Positions 6,907 through 8,197 of a stretch of 8,197 bases of DNA are shown here, piece after piece. The notes below the pieces were generated by a model that saw only the letters and a program-made list of their open reading frames with translations, was not told the origin of the DNA and searched no databases. How positions within the stretch are numbered: position 1 is the stretch's first letter; each line of letters opens with the position of its first letter. The DNA lies in the NCBI GenBank assembly GCA_016839865.1, contig JAEOTN010000498.1:1-8197 (forward strand), in the 5' to 3' direction. Source of the DNA: Promethearchaeota archaeon (GTDB lineage: Archaea; Asgardarchaeota; Lokiarchaeia; Sigynarchaeales; MK-D1). Position numbers and translations under genes: made by a program.

Positions 6907-7224
6907 ATGTTACTCGATAAAGGTCATATTATCATATTAGTTGAGGATTGGGGACCTTGGAGAAAAGTGTTTGTTAGTAATCAAGATCAACACATGATGG
7001 TGAGAAATGGAACTCCGGATAAGGGGTTTTGGTCCTTATGGGAAAGATGTAAAGTAGAGATCCAGGATCTGGGTTTTTCAGTTCGCAAAAACGATGATGA
7101 AGAATGGGAAATAAGTCAATGGGAGGATGCGGATGAATTATTTGAGGAGGAAGAATTCGATCCTGCAAGTTATGATGAAGAAGCTTTGATGGAGGAGCTC
7201 GAAGATATCTACGATATCGATTAG
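6907..7224 (+). CDS. Small acidic tryptophan-rich protein, unknown function
   Basis: I do not recognise this 105-residue protein. Residues 1-60 look like a compact folded part: strands (GHIIILVEDW, RKVFVSN), MMVRNGTPDKGFWSLWERC, and EIQDLGFSVRK. Six tryptophans are spread over the chain (W15, W18, W42, W45, W67, W72). The last 43 residues are strongly acidic, with 23 Asp or Glu, and end in EELEDIYDID, probably a disordered or helical tail. There is no signal peptide or membrane segment, so it is likely cytoplasmic. The frame is closed upstream by a TAA at 6874, so the ATG at 6907 is the first available. An out-of-frame ATG at 6902 opens only 12 sense codons. An acidic tail of this sort could bind basic proteins, mimic nucleic acid or chelate metal; none of these is shown. 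It appears to be transcribed alone. Confidence 0.62.
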   Translation: MLLDKGHIIILVEDWGPWRKVFVSNQDQHMMVRNGTPDKGFWSLWERCKVEIQDLGFSVRKNDDEEWEISQWEDADELFEEEEFDPASYDEEALMEELEDIYDID

Positions 7225-7290
7225 AATAAGTCAATAATAAATAGAAGGCATTATGGGGGGTATTAATTCAAACGTTTAATTGAAAGATTC

Positions 7291-7367
7291 GAAAACGTCA
7301 ATAGTTTTCTAACTATTTTGAGGGGGAGTGAATAAAAATCGGCGATGGTTTTAATGCACTCCCTCAA
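7291..7367 (+). promoter_or_regulatory. Structured leader with stacked hairpins before the amidohydrolase
   Basis: The 179-base gap between the acidic protein and the amidohydrolase contains three inverted repeats. Hairpin 1 pairs GAAAAC (7291-7296) with GTTTTC (7304-7309). Hairpin 2 pairs AATAGTT (7300-7306) with AACTATT (7311-7317) around a TTCT loop. These two share bases, so only one can form at a time. Hairpin 3 pairs TTGAGGGGGAGTG (7318-7330) with CACTCCCTCAA (7357-7367): 11 pairs with two bulged G. Inside it are further pairs TAAAA/TTTTA (7333-7337, 7349-7353) and ATC/GAT (7338-7340, 7344-7346). No T tract follows, so it does not look like a simple terminator. It may be a regulatory leader or small RNA; no known class was recognised. 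A weak TATA-like stretch (7233-7244) lies upstream. Confidence 0.4.
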
Positions 7368-7403
7368 CTAATGGCATAGAGTAATGATCTCAAGGGATTT
7401 ATC

Positions 7404-8197
7404 ATGGAATCTACTCAATGCATTTTTACCAATTTTAACTATGTCGATCCAGTAGCAGGCAAGATTCAAGAAGGGGTATCTATGCTTGTAAACGATGGTC
7501 GAGTTGAAAAGATTCAAAATAAACCTATCAAAGTAGATTCTATTCTTGAAATCGATTTAATGGGGCAATATATTACTCCCGGATTCATAAATAGCCATGT
7601 TCACTTAACCGGTTCAGGTACACCCCTCCCAAAATTCTTGGATCGTCCAAAATTATTAGCTTGGTTAAGGAAACGTAGCTGGTTTAAAAAATTCATCCAG
7701 AGTTCAATGAAAAATAATGCATATGAGGGTTTAAAGCAAGGAATTACTGCGGTTCGCAGTTTGGGAGAAGCATTTTTTAATGTTAAAGAAGTGCGAGATG
7801 ATATAAATGCTGGAAAACTGCGTGGATCTCGCATTTTTACATCAATAAAGATTATTGCAATAATTGAAGAACATATTGATGTCTTTGATATACAAATCAA
7901 CGACGATATAGATGAAGCTATCGCTGCTACCAAGGAATTAATTGATAATGGAGCAGATTGTATCAAAATTCTCTCAACTGGAGGAGTAACTGGAGCAAAA
8001 GAATTAGGGCATGCGGGTAAACCTCTTTTTTCAGTTGATGTGATGAAAGCAATAATAGATACTGCACATGAAGCAGGAGTGCGCGTTACAGCTCATGCAG
8101 AAGGACTAGAAGGTGCTCGAAGGTGTGTAGAAGCAGGAATTGATTCTATCGAGCATGGTTCTGCTTATACAGAAGAAATGTTACAAAAAATGAAGAA
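7404..8197 (+). CDS. Amidohydrolase, imidazolonepropionase/prolidase-like, C-terminus outside window
   Basis: This metal-dependent hydrolase of the amidohydrolase superfamily is visible for 264 residues before the window ends; relatives are about 400 residues. A short N-terminal beta-sandwich part (about 1-58) leads into the TIM barrel at PGFINSHVHL with the metal-binding H65 and H67. GITAVRSLG is at 113-121. CIKILSTGG (186-194) holds K188, the expected carboxylated bridging lysine. VTAHAEG (228-234) gives H231 and IEHG (249-252) gives H251. The last metal-site Asp lies beyond the window. The segment where relatives usually have a GGHG motif reads IIEEHID (153-159), so substrate binding may differ. 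Relatives hydrolyse dipeptides (Xaa-Arg/Lys, Xaa-Pro), N-acyl amino acids or imidazolonepropionate. The frame is closed by a TAG at 7377, so ATG 7404 is the first start; AAGGGA upstream is a weak ribosome site. Confidence 0.88.
   Translation, partial: MESTQCIFTNFNYVDPVAGKIQEGVSMLVNDGRVEKIQNKPIKVDSILEIDLMGQYITPGFINSHVHLTGSGTPLPKFLDRPKLLAWLRKRSWFKKFIQSSMKNNAYEGLKQGITAVRSLGEAFFNVKEVRDDINAGKLRGSRIFTSIKIIAIIEEHIDVFDIQINDDIDEAIAATKELIDNGADCIKILSTGGVTGAKELGHAGKPLFSVDVMKAIIDTAHEAGVRVTAHAEGLEGARRCVEAGIDSIEHGSAYTEEMLQKMK

Noticed and set aside
6902..6940. Short frame from the ATG at 6902 overlapping the acidic protein's start
   Set aside because: It encodes only 12 residues before a TAG and looks like chance; a uORF role cannot be supported.
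7601..7966. Minus-strand frame of 121 codons opposite the amidohydrolase
   Set aside because: The plus strand carries clear catalytic motifs across the same bases; the antisense frame has none.
1..8197. CRISPR array, tRNA, rRNA, insertion sequence or defence system
   Set aside because: I saw no regularly spaced repeats, no tRNA cloverleaf, no transposase motifs or terminal inverted repeats, and no recognisable defence genes.

Overview
The window looks archaeal and is AT-rich. The asparaginyl-tRNA synthetase is of the compact archaeal type. Most genes have TATA-like elements a short distance upstream, few have a convincing Shine-Dalgarno site, and gene ends are marked by oligo-T tracts. I suspect a deep-branching lineage such as an Asgard archaeon, but nothing here proves the phylum.

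Layout from left to right. Positions 1-651 (minus) hold the N-terminal 217 residues of a GNAT-like protein whose 3' end lies outside the window. A 130-base divergent spacer separates it from a two-gene plus-strand unit: asparaginyl-tRNA synthetase (782-2077), then, after 13 bases, a ribonuclease HI (2091-2510). The RNase HI stop overlaps by 11 bases the end of a convergent minus-strand P-type cation ATPase. That ATPase occupies 2500-5338 but is split into two reading frames at a run of ten A (minus strand, 4102-4111). Removing one A restores a continuous protein of about 945 residues. A divergent spacer of about 165 bases leads to a 12-helix major facilitator transporter (5505-6848). After a T-rich end comes an acidic, tryptophan-rich 105-residue protein of unknown function (6907-7224). 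A 179-base leader with stacked, partly mutually exclusive hairpins then precedes an amidohydrolase (imidazolonepropionase/prolidase-like) that runs off the right edge.

The genes do not form one obvious pathway. AsnRS and RNase HI are housekeeping genes and are probably co-transcribed. The ATPase and the MFS carrier are membrane transporters that share a divergent promoter region, so they could be regulated together, but their substrates cannot be read from the sequence. I found no CRISPR array, tRNA, rRNA, insertion sequence or defence island. The points most worth a second look are the homopolymer frameshift in the ATPase, its non-standard ion-site residues in M4 and M6, the structured leader before the amidohydrolase, and the orphan acidic protein.
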